Positions 8,514 to 16,913 of a stretch of DNA of 64,000 nt are shown piece by piece. The position numbers and the translations under genes are program-made. The DNA is from Flavobacteriaceae bacterium PS02337. GTDB taxonomy: Bacteria > Bacteroidota > Bacteroidia > Flavobacteriales > Flavobacteriaceae. The notes under the pieces are model-generated. The model did not search any database and was not told where the DNA came from. It was given only the letters and a program-made list of their open reading frames with translations. The DNA lies in the NCBI GenBank assembly GCA_029959285.1, contig JASCOE010000010.1, positions 124,001 through 188,000 of the forward strand, given 5' to 3'. Every line of letters starts with the position of its first letter. The stretch's first letter is position 1.

Positions 8514-9752
8514 TTACTCTACAATTTTACCTTCAATAAAAACAGATTCAATTAAATTGCTTCCAAAGGCATAAGGAATTTGATAGTATGAAGAAATTGG
8601 TTTCGTGAGTATTAAATTGGCTTTTTTGCCTTTTGTAATACTTCCATGAGTTTCTGAAAGTCCCATTGCGTAAGCTCCATTTATTGTCGCGGCATTTATA
8701 GATTCTTCTGGGGTCATTTTCATTTTTATGCAAGCAGTTGCAACGACAAAATTCATATTTCCGGATGGAGTAGAACCAGGATTAAAGTCTGTTGCTAACG
8801 CTAAGGGCAAACCAGCTTTTATCATTTCGCGCGCCGGCGTATAAGGAATACTTAAGAAATAAGAACAAGAAGGTAAAGAAACTGGCATTGTTTCTGAGTC
8901 TTTTAAAGTTTCAATATCTTCTGGATTCATAATTTCTAAATGATCGACAGAAAGCGCTTTAAATTTAACTCCAGCTTGAATTCCGCCAATAGAATTAAAT
9001 TGATTAACGTGAATTTTAGGTTTTAAACCAAACTGAATTCCTGCCTGCATGATTTTTTCGGTTTCTTCAACAGAAAAATAACCGCTTTCGCAGAAAACAT
9101 CGACGTAATCTGCTAATTTATTTTTAGCTAATTCTGGAATCATTTTGGTGATGATTTCATCAATATAACCCGCTTTGTTTTCTTTATAATGAGTAGGAAA
9201 GGCGTGTGCGCCCAAAAAAGTAGCTTTGATTGAAATTGGATAATTTTCTGCCAGTTTTTTAATCACACGAAGCATTTTTAATTCGCCTTCAATTGTTAAT
9301 CCGTAACCAGATTTAATTTCGACAGCTCCAGTTCCTAAACGCATAACTTCTTCAAGTCTAAGTTTTGATTGTTCGTAAATTTCTTCTTCTGAGGTTTCGT
9401 TTAGTTTTTTAGCCGAATTTAAAATTCCTCCGCCGCGATTGGCAATTTCTTCATACGTTAATCCATTTATTCTGTCAACAAATTCCTGTTCGCGATTTCC
9501 TGCATATACAATATGGGTGTGGCTGTCGCACCAAGATGGGAGAATTACTTTTCCTGTGGCATCAATAACTTTATCGGCATTAATTTTTGGAAGATTTTCC
9601 ATCGAACCAAAATCGGCAATAAGATTATCTTCTAAAACTAAAAAAGCATTTTTTATTGTTGGAAGTATCGCCATTTCTGAACCTGAAACTTTGGTAATTG
9701 AAGTTTCTCGAACTTGCAGTAACTCTTGTATGTTGGTAATTAATGTGATCAT
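8514..9752 (-). CDS. hutI: imidazolonepropionase
   Basis: This metal-dependent amidohydrolase opens 4-imidazolone-5-propionate to N-formimidoyl-glutamate, the step before HutG in histidine breakdown. The 412 residues are full length. The amidohydrolase metal motif DSHTHIVYAGNRE, the segment GGGILNSAKKLNE, the metal-binding histidines in FLGAHAFP and KIHVNQFNSIG, and ATDFNPGSTPSGNM are typical of HutI. No clear promoter box was found. A palindromic repeat lies just upstream (9777-9822). Confidence 0.95.
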   Translation of the reverse strand: MITLITNIQELLQVRETSITKVSGSEMAILPTIKNAFLVLEDNLIADFGSMENLPKINADKVIDATGKVILPSWCDSHTHIVYAGNREQEFVDRINGLTYEEIANRGGGILNSAKKLNETSEEEIYEQSKLRLEEVMRLGTGAVEIKSGYGLTIEGELKMLRVIKKLAENYPISIKATFLGAHAFPTHYKENKAGYIDEIITKMIPELAKNKLADYVDVFCESGYFSVEETEKIMQAGIQFGLKPKIHVNQFNSIGGIQAGVKFKALSVDHLEIMNPEDIETLKDSETMPVSLPSCSYFLSIPYTPAREMIKAGLPLALATDFNPGSTPSGNMNFVVATACIKMKMTPEESINAATINGAYAMGLSETHGSITKGKKANLILTKPISSYYQIPYAFGSNLIESVFIEGKIVE

Positions 9753-9776
9753 TGTTATGAATTGTTATAAAACACA

Positions 9777-9822
9777 AATTTCACAAATTAGCACGAACTA
9801 ATTCGTGAAATCTGTGAAATTT
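9777..9822. repeat. imperfect inverted repeat, dispersed palindrome family
   Basis: The left arm reads AAATTTCACAAATTAGCACG. The right arm contains TTCGTG and GTGAAATTT, pairing with one bulge. It shares the CACGAA/TTCGTG core with the larger element at 56233-56320. It lies between hutI and the glutaminyl cyclase gene. Confidence 0.7.
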
Positions 9823-9845
9823 CTGTCTTTAAATTATTTTTTGAA

Positions 9846-10898
9846 TTATTCTGAAACTGTAATTTCGAATATTTTGCTCCAGTTTTTACCTGTGACAAAA
9901 ATGGTTTTAGTTGTAGGATTGTATGCGATACCGTTTAAAACATCTTCTGTGGTAACGCCAGTCATAGACTTTCTTAAATCAGACATATTTAAAATTCCTT
10001 CTACAGCACCAGAATTTGTATCAATTACAGCAATTGCGTCTTTTTGAAAAACATTTGCATATAATTTTCCCTCAATAAGTTCTAACTCATTTACAGCTTT
10101 AATTTTTGAATTTCCTGAATATACATTGATGTAATCTATTAGCTTTTGAGTTGCAGGATCCATCTTCCAGATTTTTTCAGTTCCGTCAGATTGATAAATA
10201 TATTTGTCATCATGTGTCATTCCCCAACCTTCAATATCTTTGTCGTACTTGAATGTTTTTTCTAATTTGAATGTTTTTGCATCATAAATGAAACCGGTTT
10301 TTTCCTGCCATGACAATTGGAATAATTTGCCATTTATAAAAGTAATTCCTTCACCGAAATATTCCTGAGGAAGGTCAACTTGTTTGATTACTTTCCCGGT
10401 TTTATAATCAATCTCTCTAAAATAAGAAGCACCTTTTTGTCCTGTACTTTCAAAAAGTCTTCCTTCATGAAACTCTAAACCTTCTGTAAAGGAAGCTGTA
10501 TCATGAGGATAAGTATTTACAATTTTATATTTTAAAGCTTTAGGTTCAACATCAGAAACGACTTCAATTCTTTTGGTTGCATCAGAAGAATCTCCACCAA
10601 AATAAACAGTAGCTTTTAGATATTGATAACCTAATTTCTGATCTAATAATTCAAATCTAAAATCTTTAGCACCTTTTGTACTTCCAGCTCTTTGGTCATT
10701 TACGAAGTAGACAACGCTATCAATTTCTTTCGATTTTGGGTTTAAAACGGCAATATTTAGCACTTCTTTTTGTGTAAGATGAGCAGGAAAAGCTGAATCA
10801 TCGATAGTAAACAAAGAATTTTCACCTTTTTTTGTATCTCCACATCCGATTAATGTTATTTCTAATAAAATGACAGCTAGGAAGTTATATTTTTTCAT
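9846..10898 (-). CDS. glutaminyl-peptide cyclotransferase, lipoprotein
   Basis: This enzyme cyclises N-terminal glutamine of exported proteins to pyroglutamate. The 350 residues start with a lipoprotein signal (lipobox LIGC, Cys 19). A short N-terminal beta region is followed by the beta-propeller of the plant/bacterial glutamine cyclotransferase family, with recognisable FTEGLEFHEGRLFESTG, GEGITFINGKLFQLSW and EGWGMTHDDKYIYQSDG. It is probably periplasmic or outer-membrane attached. Bacteroidota use N-terminal pyroglutamate on many secreted proteins, which fits the secretion genes of this window. The gene appears to stand alone. Confidence 0.9.
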   Translation of the reverse strand: MKKYNFLAVILLEITLIGCGDTKKGENSLFTIDDSAFPAHLTQKEVLNIAVLNPKSKEIDSVVYFVNDQRAGSTKGAKDFRFELLDQKLGYQYLKATVYFGGDSSDATKRIEVVSDVEPKALKYKIVNTYPHDTASFTEGLEFHEGRLFESTGQKGASYFREIDYKTGKVIKQVDLPQEYFGEGITFINGKLFQLSWQEKTGFIYDAKTFKLEKTFKYDKDIEGWGMTHDDKYIYQSDGTEKIWKMDPATQKLIDYINVYSGNSKIKAVNELELIEGKLYANVFQKDAIAVIDTNSGAVEGILNMSDLRKSMTGVTTEDVLNGIAYNPTTKTIFVTGKNWSKIFEITVSE

Positions 10899-10953
10899 AG
10901 TTTAAAATTTGAATAAGCCAATATACAACGATATTTTTATTGTCGCAAAGGTC

Positions 10954-10983
10954 TTGCAAAAATATAAAAAGGTTGTATATTTG
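10954..10983 (+). promoter_or_regulatory. SRP RNA promoter
   Basis: A TTG -33 box (10954-10956) and a TATATTTG -7 box (10976-10983) are separated by 19 bp, the flavobacterial spacing. The RNA would begin near 10988. Confidence 0.8.
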
Positions 10984-10987
10984 CACC

Positions 10988-11080
10988 GGCAAGTCCTACA
11001 CGACCAGCTCCTGCAGACTCCCCCAGGATGGGAACATAGCAAGGGTACGTGGTTGAGCGGTGCGATGTAGGTCGCTTGCC
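10988..11080 (+). ncRNA. ffs: signal recognition particle RNA, small bacterial type
   Basis: The 93 nt element begins GGCAAGTCCTACACGACC and ends GGTCGCTTGCC, so the ends pair. The apical domain contains CAGGATGGGAACATAGCAAG, the GGGAACA loop and internal-loop pattern of Bacteroidota 4.5S/SRP RNA that binds the Ffh M domain. A strong promoter lies immediately upstream and a T run (11082-11087) follows. It guides co-translational membrane insertion of proteins together with Ffh and FtsY. Confidence 0.88.
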
Positions 11081-11110
11081 ATTTTTTATTTTTAGAAATA
11101 CTTAATTTGT

Positions 11111-11135
11111 AATCTTCCTTCTGGAAGATTTTTTT
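11111..11135 (+). terminator. intrinsic terminator downstream of SRP RNA
   Basis: AATCTTCC and GGAAGATT form an 8 bp stem with a TTCT loop and a T tail. It backs up the T run at 11082. Confidence 0.8.
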
Positions 11136-11232
11136 ATTTTTGGACTAATCAAAAGTTAGATGTTATTGGTTAGAAGTTAAAATTATTTCCAAGAACTTAT
11201 AACTCATAACCCATAACTCATAACTCAAAAAA

Positions 11233-12036
11233 ATGAATAAAGTCGTTTTAATTACTGGAGGATCATCAGGAATTGGAAAATCTATTGGTGAATTTTTACA
11301 TCAAAAAGGTTTCGTCGTTTACGGAACGAGTCGAAATCCTGAGAATGTTTTAAACTCTGTTTTTCCTTTGGTTGCTTTAGATGTTCGAAATGTAGAATCT
11401 ATTCAAACTGCGGTTAATAAAATTATTGCAACTTCGGGAAGATTAGATATTGTGATTAATAATGCTGGAGTTGGAATTACTGGACCTTTAGAAGAAATTC
11501 CGACTGAAGAAATTCGCAATAATTTTGAAACGAACTTTTTTGGTCCAATTGAAGTGATGAAAGCAGCGTTGCCACAAATGCGCAAACAAAATTCGGGACT
11601 TATTATTAATATTACTTCGATTGCTGGTTATATGGGACTTCCTTATAGAAGTGTTTATTCGGCTTCGAAAGGGGCTTTGGAATTGATTACAGAAGCTTTG
11701 AGAATGGAAGTAAAATCTTTTGGTGTTGAGATTACCAATGTGGCACCTGGAGATTTCGCAACAAATATCGCTGCGGGTCGTTATCACGCGCCAGTTATTA
11801 AAGATTCAGCTTATGAAAAGGTGTATGGAGACGTTTTAGCAACAATGAATGATCACGTTGACGCAGGAAGTAATCCGAATGAAATGGCCGAAGCAGTTTA
11901 TAAAATTATTGAAACTAAAAAGCCTAACGTTCATTATAAAGTGGGTGCTTTTATGCAGAAGTTTTCTATTGTTTTAAAACGAGCGCTTCCAGATAAAATG
12001 TACGAGAAAATGTTAATGAATCATTATAAGTTGTAA
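11233..12036 (+). CDS. short-chain dehydrogenase/reductase
   Basis: This is an NAD(P)-dependent oxidoreductase of the classical SDR family, substrate unknown. The 267 residues show the cofactor motif GGSSGIGKSIG at the N-terminus, the NNAG motif, a catalytic Ser in NITSIAG and the YSASK catalytic motif (Tyr and Lys). The stretch after YSASK (TEALRMEVKSFGVEITNVAPGDFATN) is typical of SDRs annotated as retinol- or 3-ketosteroid-like dehydrogenases. The 5' gap contains tandem copies of ATAACTCATAAC-like sequence and no clear promoter. A bidirectional terminator follows. Confidence 0.92.
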   Translation: MNKVVLITGGSSGIGKSIGEFLHQKGFVVYGTSRNPENVLNSVFPLVALDVRNVESIQTAVNKIIATSGRLDIVINNAGVGITGPLEEIPTEEIRNNFETNFFGPIEVMKAALPQMRKQNSGLIINITSIAGYMGLPYRSVYSASKGALELITEALRMEVKSFGVEITNVAPGDFATNIAAGRYHAPVIKDSAYEKVYGDVLATMNDHVDAGSNPNEMAEAVYKIIETKKPNVHYKVGAFMQKFSIVLKRALPDKMYEKMLMNHYKL

Positions 12037-12057
12037 AACAAATAGATTTAAAAATAG

Positions 12058-12105
12058 AAAAGGCTTTGGTTAAAATTATATTGATTTAACGAAAGCCTTT
12101 TTTTT
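12058..12105. terminator. bidirectional terminator between SDR and GAF kinase genes
   Basis: AAAGGCTTTGGTTAAA pairs with TTTAACGAAAGCCTTT (one mismatch) and is flanked by A and T runs. It touches the stop codon of the minus-strand kinase (12104-12106). Confidence 0.88.
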
Positions 12106-13426
12106 AGTTCATATTTACAGGAAGGAAAATTTCAAAAGTTGCACCTTCGTTTAATATTCCTTTGGCTTTTATAAAACCTTTGTGGTTTTCTACGATGCGT
12201 TTTACAATCGTAAGTCCGATACCTGTGCTTTTTGTTGTTTTTGTATGTAACGCTTGAAAAAGACCAAATATTCTCTCGTTATAAACTTGATCGAATCCGA
12301 TGCCGTTATCAGAAACGCTGATGATATAATATTCTGTGTTTGGAATAAGTTTATGAAAATCAGATTCTAAGCTGGTGACTTTTTTTGAAGAAACGGTAAT
12401 GGTAAGTTCTTTTTCGGGATTGGAGAATTTTATAGAATTGCTAATCAAATTATAAAGTAATTGCCTGAATTGAAATTCGATTATAGAAAGTTGTCCTAAA
12501 TTTTCGATAGTAAATTTTACTTTCTTTTCTTGTATTTCTTCTGTAAGATCATCAATTACATCTTTTAAAATAATATTGAGATCTTTTGTTTCAAATTTTC
12601 GTTCGTCAAATTTAGTTTTAGAATAAGTAAGCAAATCGTTGATTAGATTTTGCATTCTGTATGCAGAAAAACGAATTTTATGAAAGGCGTGTTTTCCTTT
12701 TTCTGAAAGATTTTCAGATTCTCCACTTTCAATTATATCTGTAAAAAGTTGAATTTTTCTAAGCGGTTCTTGCAAATCGTGACTCGAAATGTAATTGAAA
12801 GCTTCGAGTTCGCTATTCATTTTTTCAAGAGAAATATTTTTTTCAATCAGCTTTTTTTCAACATCTGATTTAGATTTTTCTGCTTCGTTTTTTTGATTTT
12901 TTGTTTTTTCTAGAAGTGTACTTTTTTCTTGTAAAATGCTTTGACTTTGTAGAGCTTCTTCAATAGCTTCGATATGAAAAGAAATTAAATCAGCAAAAAG
13001 ATTAAACATTTCACGGACTTTAAATGTTTTTAAAGAATTTGGTTTAGGATCTATTGCACATAAAGTTCCAAAGAAACTTCCGTCTTTTCGGATAATGGGC
13101 ATAGAAATATAACTTTGCAGCTTGTACATTGCAGGTGTATGATGATCGTGGTAATCAGGATCTTCGCTTACGTTATCAATTACAACTGGTTTGCGGTCGT
13201 CTCTGATGCTGTCGCAAATTGTGGTTTTTACTTGTAATTCGTCTCCAGGTTTTAGCCCAAATTCCAAATGATCTTCAGATGCGCAAGTAATCCATCGGTC
13301 TTCTGTAACTCTGGCAACTGCGGCAAATCCCATTCCTGTTGTCTGGCAAATTACGCTAAGTAATTTTGGGATCATGGGTATGTTTTGAATATTAAGAATG
13401 TCTTGTTTGAAATTTTCTTCTAGCAC
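12104..13426 (-). CDS. GAF-domain sensor histidine kinase, cytoplasmic
   Basis: This is a soluble two-component sensor of 440 residues. Domains: GAF (about 20-155), coiled coil (about 158-212), HisKA with His 216 in SSHDLQEPLRKI, the phytochrome/bacteriophytochrome-like subtype, and an ATPase domain with NLISNSIKFS, DNGIGFDQ and STGIGLTIVKR. No membrane segment or signal peptide is visible. The GAF domain lacks an obvious chromophore cysteine motif, so ligand or redox sensing is as likely as light sensing. No response regulator gene is adjacent; this is an orphan kinase. Confidence 0.9.
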   Translation of the reverse strand: MLEENFKQDILNIQNIPMIPKLLSVICQTTGMGFAAVARVTEDRWITCASEDHLEFGLKPGDELQVKTTICDSIRDDRKPVVIDNVSEDPDYHDHHTPAMYKLQSYISMPIIRKDGSFFGTLCAIDPKPNSLKTFKVREMFNLFADLISFHIEAIEEALQSQSILQEKSTLLEKTKNQKNEAEKSKSDVEKKLIEKNISLEKMNSELEAFNYISSHDLQEPLRKIQLFTDIIESGESENLSEKGKHAFHKIRFSAYRMQNLINDLLTYSKTKFDERKFETKDLNIILKDVIDDLTEEIQEKKVKFTIENLGQLSIIEFQFRQLLYNLISNSIKFSNPEKELTITVSSKKVTSLESDFHKLIPNTEYYIISVSDNGIGFDQVYNERIFGLFQALHTKTTKSTGIGLTIVKRIVENHKGFIKAKGILNEGATFEIFLPVNMN

Positions 13427-13568
13427 TTTTGGAGGAATTGTTATTTTTTTTTAAAAGTACAAAATAATTCTGTTTTTAATATTTTTAGTTTTTTATAATG
13501 AAAGCGTTGTTATTGGCGAATATTTTCTAAAATTTAATATAAATCACAAATTGATTTAATTTTTGAAA

Positions 13569-13597
13569 TTGTTATTGGTATTGATTTCGTAATTTTG
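13569..13597 (+). promoter_or_regulatory. promoter of the leader RNA and transaldolase gene
   Basis: TTG (13569-13571) and TAATTTTG (13590-13597) are 18 bp apart. Transcription would start near 13604, some 150 nt before the start codon. Confidence 0.7.
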
Positions 13598-13603
13598 CAG
13601 CTG

Positions 13604-13722
13604 AATTTTGCGTGAGGGATAGAAGCAAACTACCGAAGTAGTGCGTATAGCCCGACCAGATTTGGAAAAGGCGCTCGTAAGCGGTTTGATGAGTGCGCCT
13701 TTTGCAAATATGGTCACGCCCT
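13604..13722 (+). ncRNA. structured leader RNA or small RNA before the transaldolase gene
   Basis: The ends GCGTGA (13610-13615) and TCACGC (13714-13719) pair. Inside is hairpin ACTAC-CGAA-GTAGT (13629-13642), further closed by GGG (13616-13618) with CCC (13651-13653). A long distal hairpin pairs ACCAGATTTG (13655-13664) with CAAATATGGT (13705-13714) and AAAAGGCGC (13666-13674) with GCGCCTTTT (13695-13703). Position 13714 is used in either the closing stem or the distal hairpin. The element is GC-richer than its surroundings, follows a good promoter and has no terminator before the gene, so it should be part of the mRNA. It could be a cis-regulatory leader, a processed 6S-like RNA, or a copy of a flavobacterial dispersed element. 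Confidence 0.6.
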
Positions 13723-13753
13723 AATAATCAACACAATTTAAATAGTATAAATT

Positions 13754-14410
13754 ATGAAATTTTTTATTGACACAGCTAATTTAGCTCAAATTAAAGAAGC
13801 ACAAGCTTTAGGTGTTTTGGATGGTGTAACAACTAACCCGTCTTTGATGGCAAAAGAAGGAATCACTGGAAAAAACAACATTTTGAAGCATTATGTTGAC
13901 ATTTGCAATCTTGTTGAAGGTGATGTAAGTGCTGAAGTTAATGCGCTTGATTTTGACGGAATGGTTAAAGAAGGTGAGGAGTTAGCTGAATTACATGACC
14001 AAATCGTTGTAAAACTTCCTATGACTAAGGAAGGTGTTATGGCTGCAAAATATTTTTCTGATAAAGGAATAAAAACTAACGTAACTCTTGTTTTTTCTGC
14101 GGGACAAGCTTTATTGGCTGCAAAATCGGGAGCTACTTATGTTTCTCCTTTCATCGGACGTTTGGATGATGTTTCTGTTGATGGTTTGAATCTTATTCAG
14201 GAAATTAGAGAGATTTACGATAACTACGGATATGAAACTCAAATTTTAGCTGCTTCTGTGCGTCACACAATGCACATTGTAAACTGTGCTAAAATTGGTG
14301 CTGATGTTATGACTGGACCTCTTTCTGCAATTTACGGATTGTTGAAACACCCATTGACTGATATCGGTTTAGCTCAATTCGTAGCTGACTTTGAAAAAGG
14401 AAACAAGTAA
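13754..14410 (+). CDS. tal: transaldolase-family protein (fructose-6-phosphate aldolase-like)
   Basis: The 218-residue protein belongs to the short transaldolase/TalC-MipB group. It starts MKFFIDTANLAQIKEAQ and has the TTNPSL motif, the Schiff-base Lys in VVKLPMTKEG and the phosphate-binding end of the barrel (ASVRHTMHIVNCAKIGADV). Members either transfer dihydroxyacetone groups in the non-oxidative pentose phosphate pathway or cleave fructose-6-phosphate; the sequence alone does not decide. In flavobacteria, which often lack a long transaldolase, the transaldolase role is plausible. Its long structured 5' leader is unusual for this family. Confidence 0.9.
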   Translation: MKFFIDTANLAQIKEAQALGVLDGVTTNPSLMAKEGITGKNNILKHYVDICNLVEGDVSAEVNALDFDGMVKEGEELAELHDQIVVKLPMTKEGVMAAKYFSDKGIKTNVTLVFSAGQALLAAKSGATYVSPFIGRLDDVSVDGLNLIQEIREIYDNYGYETQILAASVRHTMHIVNCAKIGADVMTGPLSAIYGLLKHPLTDIGLAQFVADFEKGNK

Positions 14411-14430
14411 TCCTTAGATACTTACAAAAT

Positions 14431-14471
14431 AAAAATCGTCTTTTTTCTAACGAGAAAAGGCGATTTTTTTT
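14431..14471 (+). terminator. intrinsic terminator after the transaldolase gene
   Basis: AAAATCGTCTTTT pairs with AAAAGGCGATTTT (one T-G pair) and ends in a T run. Confidence 0.85.
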
Positions 14472-14500
14472 ACTTTTATATGAATCTTAAATGGCTGATT

Positions 14501-14992
14501 ATGAAAGTATTATTGATTATGTTGTGTTTTTTAGCTAGTTTTTCAATAAATGCCCAAGCTAAAGTTATTACTTCCGTAAATGATGCTGGAGACGTCGCAA
14601 CTTATGAATTGGATTGTTCTGTAAAATTTCAAACTCTTGCAAAAGGACTTCGATACAATATTACAAGGCATGAGTTTAAAGGTTCAGAGTTGAAGAATAG
14701 TTATAGACTTCTTTTGGTTATGGATGGTTTTTATTCTAAAACTTTAAATAGTGAAATGACTATTTCTGCAATCTTAAGTAATGGAACTGTTATAGAAGCT
14801 AGAAAAACTATTGAAGATGATGGTTTTTTTGATGGAGCGTGCACGCTTAAAATTAAAGATCCGCAAGCTCTTTTAAAGGCTGATATTGATAAAGTAATTG
14901 TTCATGCTGATAAAGATGTTGTTTATTCTTTAACGGCGCAAAATAAGGCTATTTTTAAAAAGAATCTTCAGAATATTATTGATGCGAAGTAA
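14501..14992 (+). CDS. small exported protein of unknown function
   Basis: From the ATG at 14501 the protein has 163 residues with a clear signal peptide (MKVLLIMLCFLASFSINAQA). An in-frame ATG at 14480 would add seven residues, but a promoter-like TACTTTTA (14471-14478) ends just before it and a terminator ends at 14471, so a leader would leave 14501 as the better start. The mature part is beta-rich with two cysteines (ELDCSVKF, DGACTLKIKD) that could form a disulfide. I do not recognise a domain. It is probably periplasmic. Confidence 0.75.
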   Translation: MKVLLIMLCFLASFSINAQAKVITSVNDAGDVATYELDCSVKFQTLAKGLRYNITRHEFKGSELKNSYRLLLVMDGFYSKTLNSEMTISAILSNGTVIEARKTIEDDGFFDGACTLKIKDPQALLKADIDKVIVHADKDVVYSLTAQNKAIFKKNLQNIIDAK

Positions 14993-15076
14993 AAAGTTTC
15001 TGAGGTACTAAGGTTCTAAGATTTTGAATTTCTTAGTTTTTAAACTTAGTAATGATTTTTTTAAAGTGTGAATTTA

Positions 15077-15197
15077 ATATTCCGTAGGAATATCTCGTCG
15101 GTAGAAAAAAAATGTGTTGTTTAGCATTGTATCCTGTAGGGATACCTGATTTTATGTAAATATATATTGTCGATTAATCAAACATTCCTACGGAATG
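15077..15197. repeat. palindromic intergenic repeat element
   Basis: The outer arms ATTCCGTAGGAAT (15079-15091) and ATTCCTACGGAAT (15184-15196) are exact inverted copies, and each is itself a hairpin. A third hairpin, GTATCC/GGATAC (15129-15145), sits between them. The layout looks like a mobile or dispersed palindrome family of flavobacteria. Confidence 0.7.
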
Positions 15198-15212
15198 AAT
15201 TTTTGGGTATAA

Positions 15213-15253
15213 AAAAAGCTCCCATTTTCAATTTTTGAAAATGAGAGCTTTTT
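15213..15253. terminator. bidirectional terminator of the permease gene
   Basis: AAAAAGCTC-CATTTTCAA pairs with TTGAAAATG-GAGCTTTTT with one internal mismatch, flanked by A and T runs. It terminates the minus-strand permease gene. Confidence 0.85.
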
Positions 15254-15270
15254 ATTTTTGTTATATTTTT

Positions 15271-16740
15271 TTAGTGTCCGCCGCCACCGCCTTCAACGTG
15301 GTTGATACCTTGTTTTTTCAATATTTTTGGACAGTAGAATCCGTAGAATCCTAAGTATGCAAAACCAAGTAATGGTACAATATATGAGAAGTGTGTGTAA
15401 GTAATTCCTAAAATTCCGTTTGGATTTGTTGCATCTAAATCACAGATACTTCCTTGAATTAATGGAATAACTCCACCTCCAAGAATCATCATAATTAAGA
15501 AAGAAGATGCTTTTCCTGTGTTTTTTCCTAAACCTGCAATCGCTAAATCGAAGATAGAAGGCCACATAATAGATAAGAATAAACCTCCTGAGATAAAGAA
15601 GAATTTAGCAATTTCTGGATTTGGCCAAACTAAACCTAAAACCATCATTAATAATCCTGAAGCTCCGAAAAGCATTAAAGTTTTTCCAGCATTTTTACCT
15701 CCAACAAAACTTACTGCAATAAACAATAAGATCCAAAGTGGGTAAATGTAGAATGCAGAAACGTCGTGAGCAGCAAAGATATTAGCGCCGATAATTACTC
15801 CGAAGGCAACAGCTGGCACGATGAATTTTAAAGCTGTATTTACTAGGTTTGAAGTATTAAATACATTTACACCACCATTCCAACGACCAATCATTAAACT
15901 TCCCCAATAAAGGGCAATAAATGGAGCGATTGCATCTTCTAGTACATTTCCAAACTCGCTAGTGTGTAATAAAGCTGGTAAATTACTGATGATTGTTACT
16001 TCTGTTCCTACGTAAATGAAAATCCCTAACATACCAAGGTATAATTGTGGGTAATCCATAATGTTGAATTTGCTGTGTTTGTCTTTAATAACAGCTTCTT
16101 CCTCTTTTTCAGGATCTTCAATTTTTGAGAAATTCATGAAAATCGCAACAATGATAAAAGCAAGACCAAGAATGATAAATGGTAATTTAATGTCTTCTAA
16201 AGAAAGAGCTGTTTTTTTATTGTCACCCATTCCAAATAAAGCGATACCTAATAAGATAGCTCCAATTGTTGTTCCAAAAGAGTTGATACCTCCCGCAAGT
16301 GTTAAACGGTGCGCCCCAGTGTTTGGACTTCCCATTTTAATTGCTAATGGATTTGCTACAATTTGCTGAATAGAGAAACCTAAACCAACAGTAAACAAAG
16401 CGGTTAAAAAGAATGGAAAACTTTCCATTGTTGCAGCTGGAATGAATAAAAATGATCCAACAGCAGAAAGAAGTAAACCAGCTGAAAGTGTTCTTTTGTA
16501 GCCGAACTTTTGGAGTACGTCAAGCTTTAAAGAAACTAAAAAGAAGATTATCGATCCTACAAAATACGCAGCATAAAATGCCCACGCTACTAATTGTGAT
16601 TGTACTTGCGATAAAGTAAAAACTTTTTTGAATACTGGAATCAGGATGTCGTTGGCAGAACCAACAAAACCCCAAAAGAAAAAGACGATTATCAAAGAGA
16701 TAAATTGCCCCCATTTGGTTTGCACATTTTCTGAACTCAT
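15271..16740 (-). CDS. sugar MFS transporter, probably N-acetylglucosamine permease
   Basis: The 489 residues form an inner-membrane permease with about 12 hydrophobic segments, of the FucP/NagP-like (FHS) branch of the MFS. Recognisable pieces are FFFWGFVGSANDILIPVFKK at the N-terminus, NPLAIKMGSPNTGAHRLTLAGG and YVGTEVTIISNLPALL. Position beside a chitin locus suggests it imports GlcNAc or chitobiose released in the periplasm. The tail ends in a run of Gly and a His (EGGGGGH). A GTCGTTGGT operator candidate shared with susC lies about 105 bp upstream, supporting co-regulation with the locus. Confidence 0.88.
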   Translation of the reverse strand: MSSENVQTKWGQFISLIIVFFFWGFVGSANDILIPVFKKVFTLSQVQSQLVAWAFYAAYFVGSIIFFLVSLKLDVLQKFGYKRTLSAGLLLSAVGSFLFIPAATMESFPFFLTALFTVGLGFSIQQIVANPLAIKMGSPNTGAHRLTLAGGINSFGTTIGAILLGIALFGMGDNKKTALSLEDIKLPFIILGLAFIIVAIFMNFSKIEDPEKEEEAVIKDKHSKFNIMDYPQLYLGMLGIFIYVGTEVTIISNLPALLHTSEFGNVLEDAIAPFIALYWGSLMIGRWNGGVNVFNTSNLVNTALKFIVPAVAFGVIIGANIFAAHDVSAFYIYPLWILLFIAVSFVGGKNAGKTLMLFGASGLLMMVLGLVWPNPEIAKFFFISGGLFLSIMWPSIFDLAIAGLGKNTGKASSFLIMMILGGGVIPLIQGSICDLDATNPNGILGITYTHFSYIVPLLGFAYLGFYGFYCPKILKKQGINHVEGGGGGH

Positions 16741-16820
16741 AATAATAAGGTTAATTTTTTATTTATTGTTTTTTGAAGACCGTAAATATATTTGTTAGGA
16801 TTATCAAAAAAAAATAAAAA

Positions 16821-16846
16821 GGTATAAATAATGTTAAATTTATACC
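16821..16846. promoter_or_regulatory. inverted repeat upstream of the permease gene
   Basis: GGTATAAAT (16821-16829) and ATTTATACC (16838-16846) are perfect 9 bp arms 8 bp apart. The right arm overlaps the GTCGTTGGT site by three bases. It looks like an operator for a dimeric regulator or an extension of the LytTR site. Confidence 0.5.
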
Positions 16847-16852
16847 AACGAC
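16844..16852 (-). promoter_or_regulatory. GTCGTTGGT operator candidate of the permease gene
   Basis: On the minus strand GTCGTTGGTATAAATTTAA matches the first susC site GTCGTTGGTTTAAATTTTA at 17 of 19 positions. The site is about 105 bp upstream of the permease start codon and just beyond the 3' end of the regulator gene. Confidence 0.6.
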
Positions 16853-16913
16853 CATATTATTTCAACAAAGTGTTAATTTTAACCTACTTAGAAAATGTAA
16901 TTCGTAATTATAT

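Noticed and set aside
11197-11226. Tandem ATAACTCATAACC-like words before the SDR gene as an operator array
   Set aside because: They look like the simple degenerate repeats common between flavobacterial genes (also near 40803-40880). No regulator or palindrome supports an operator.
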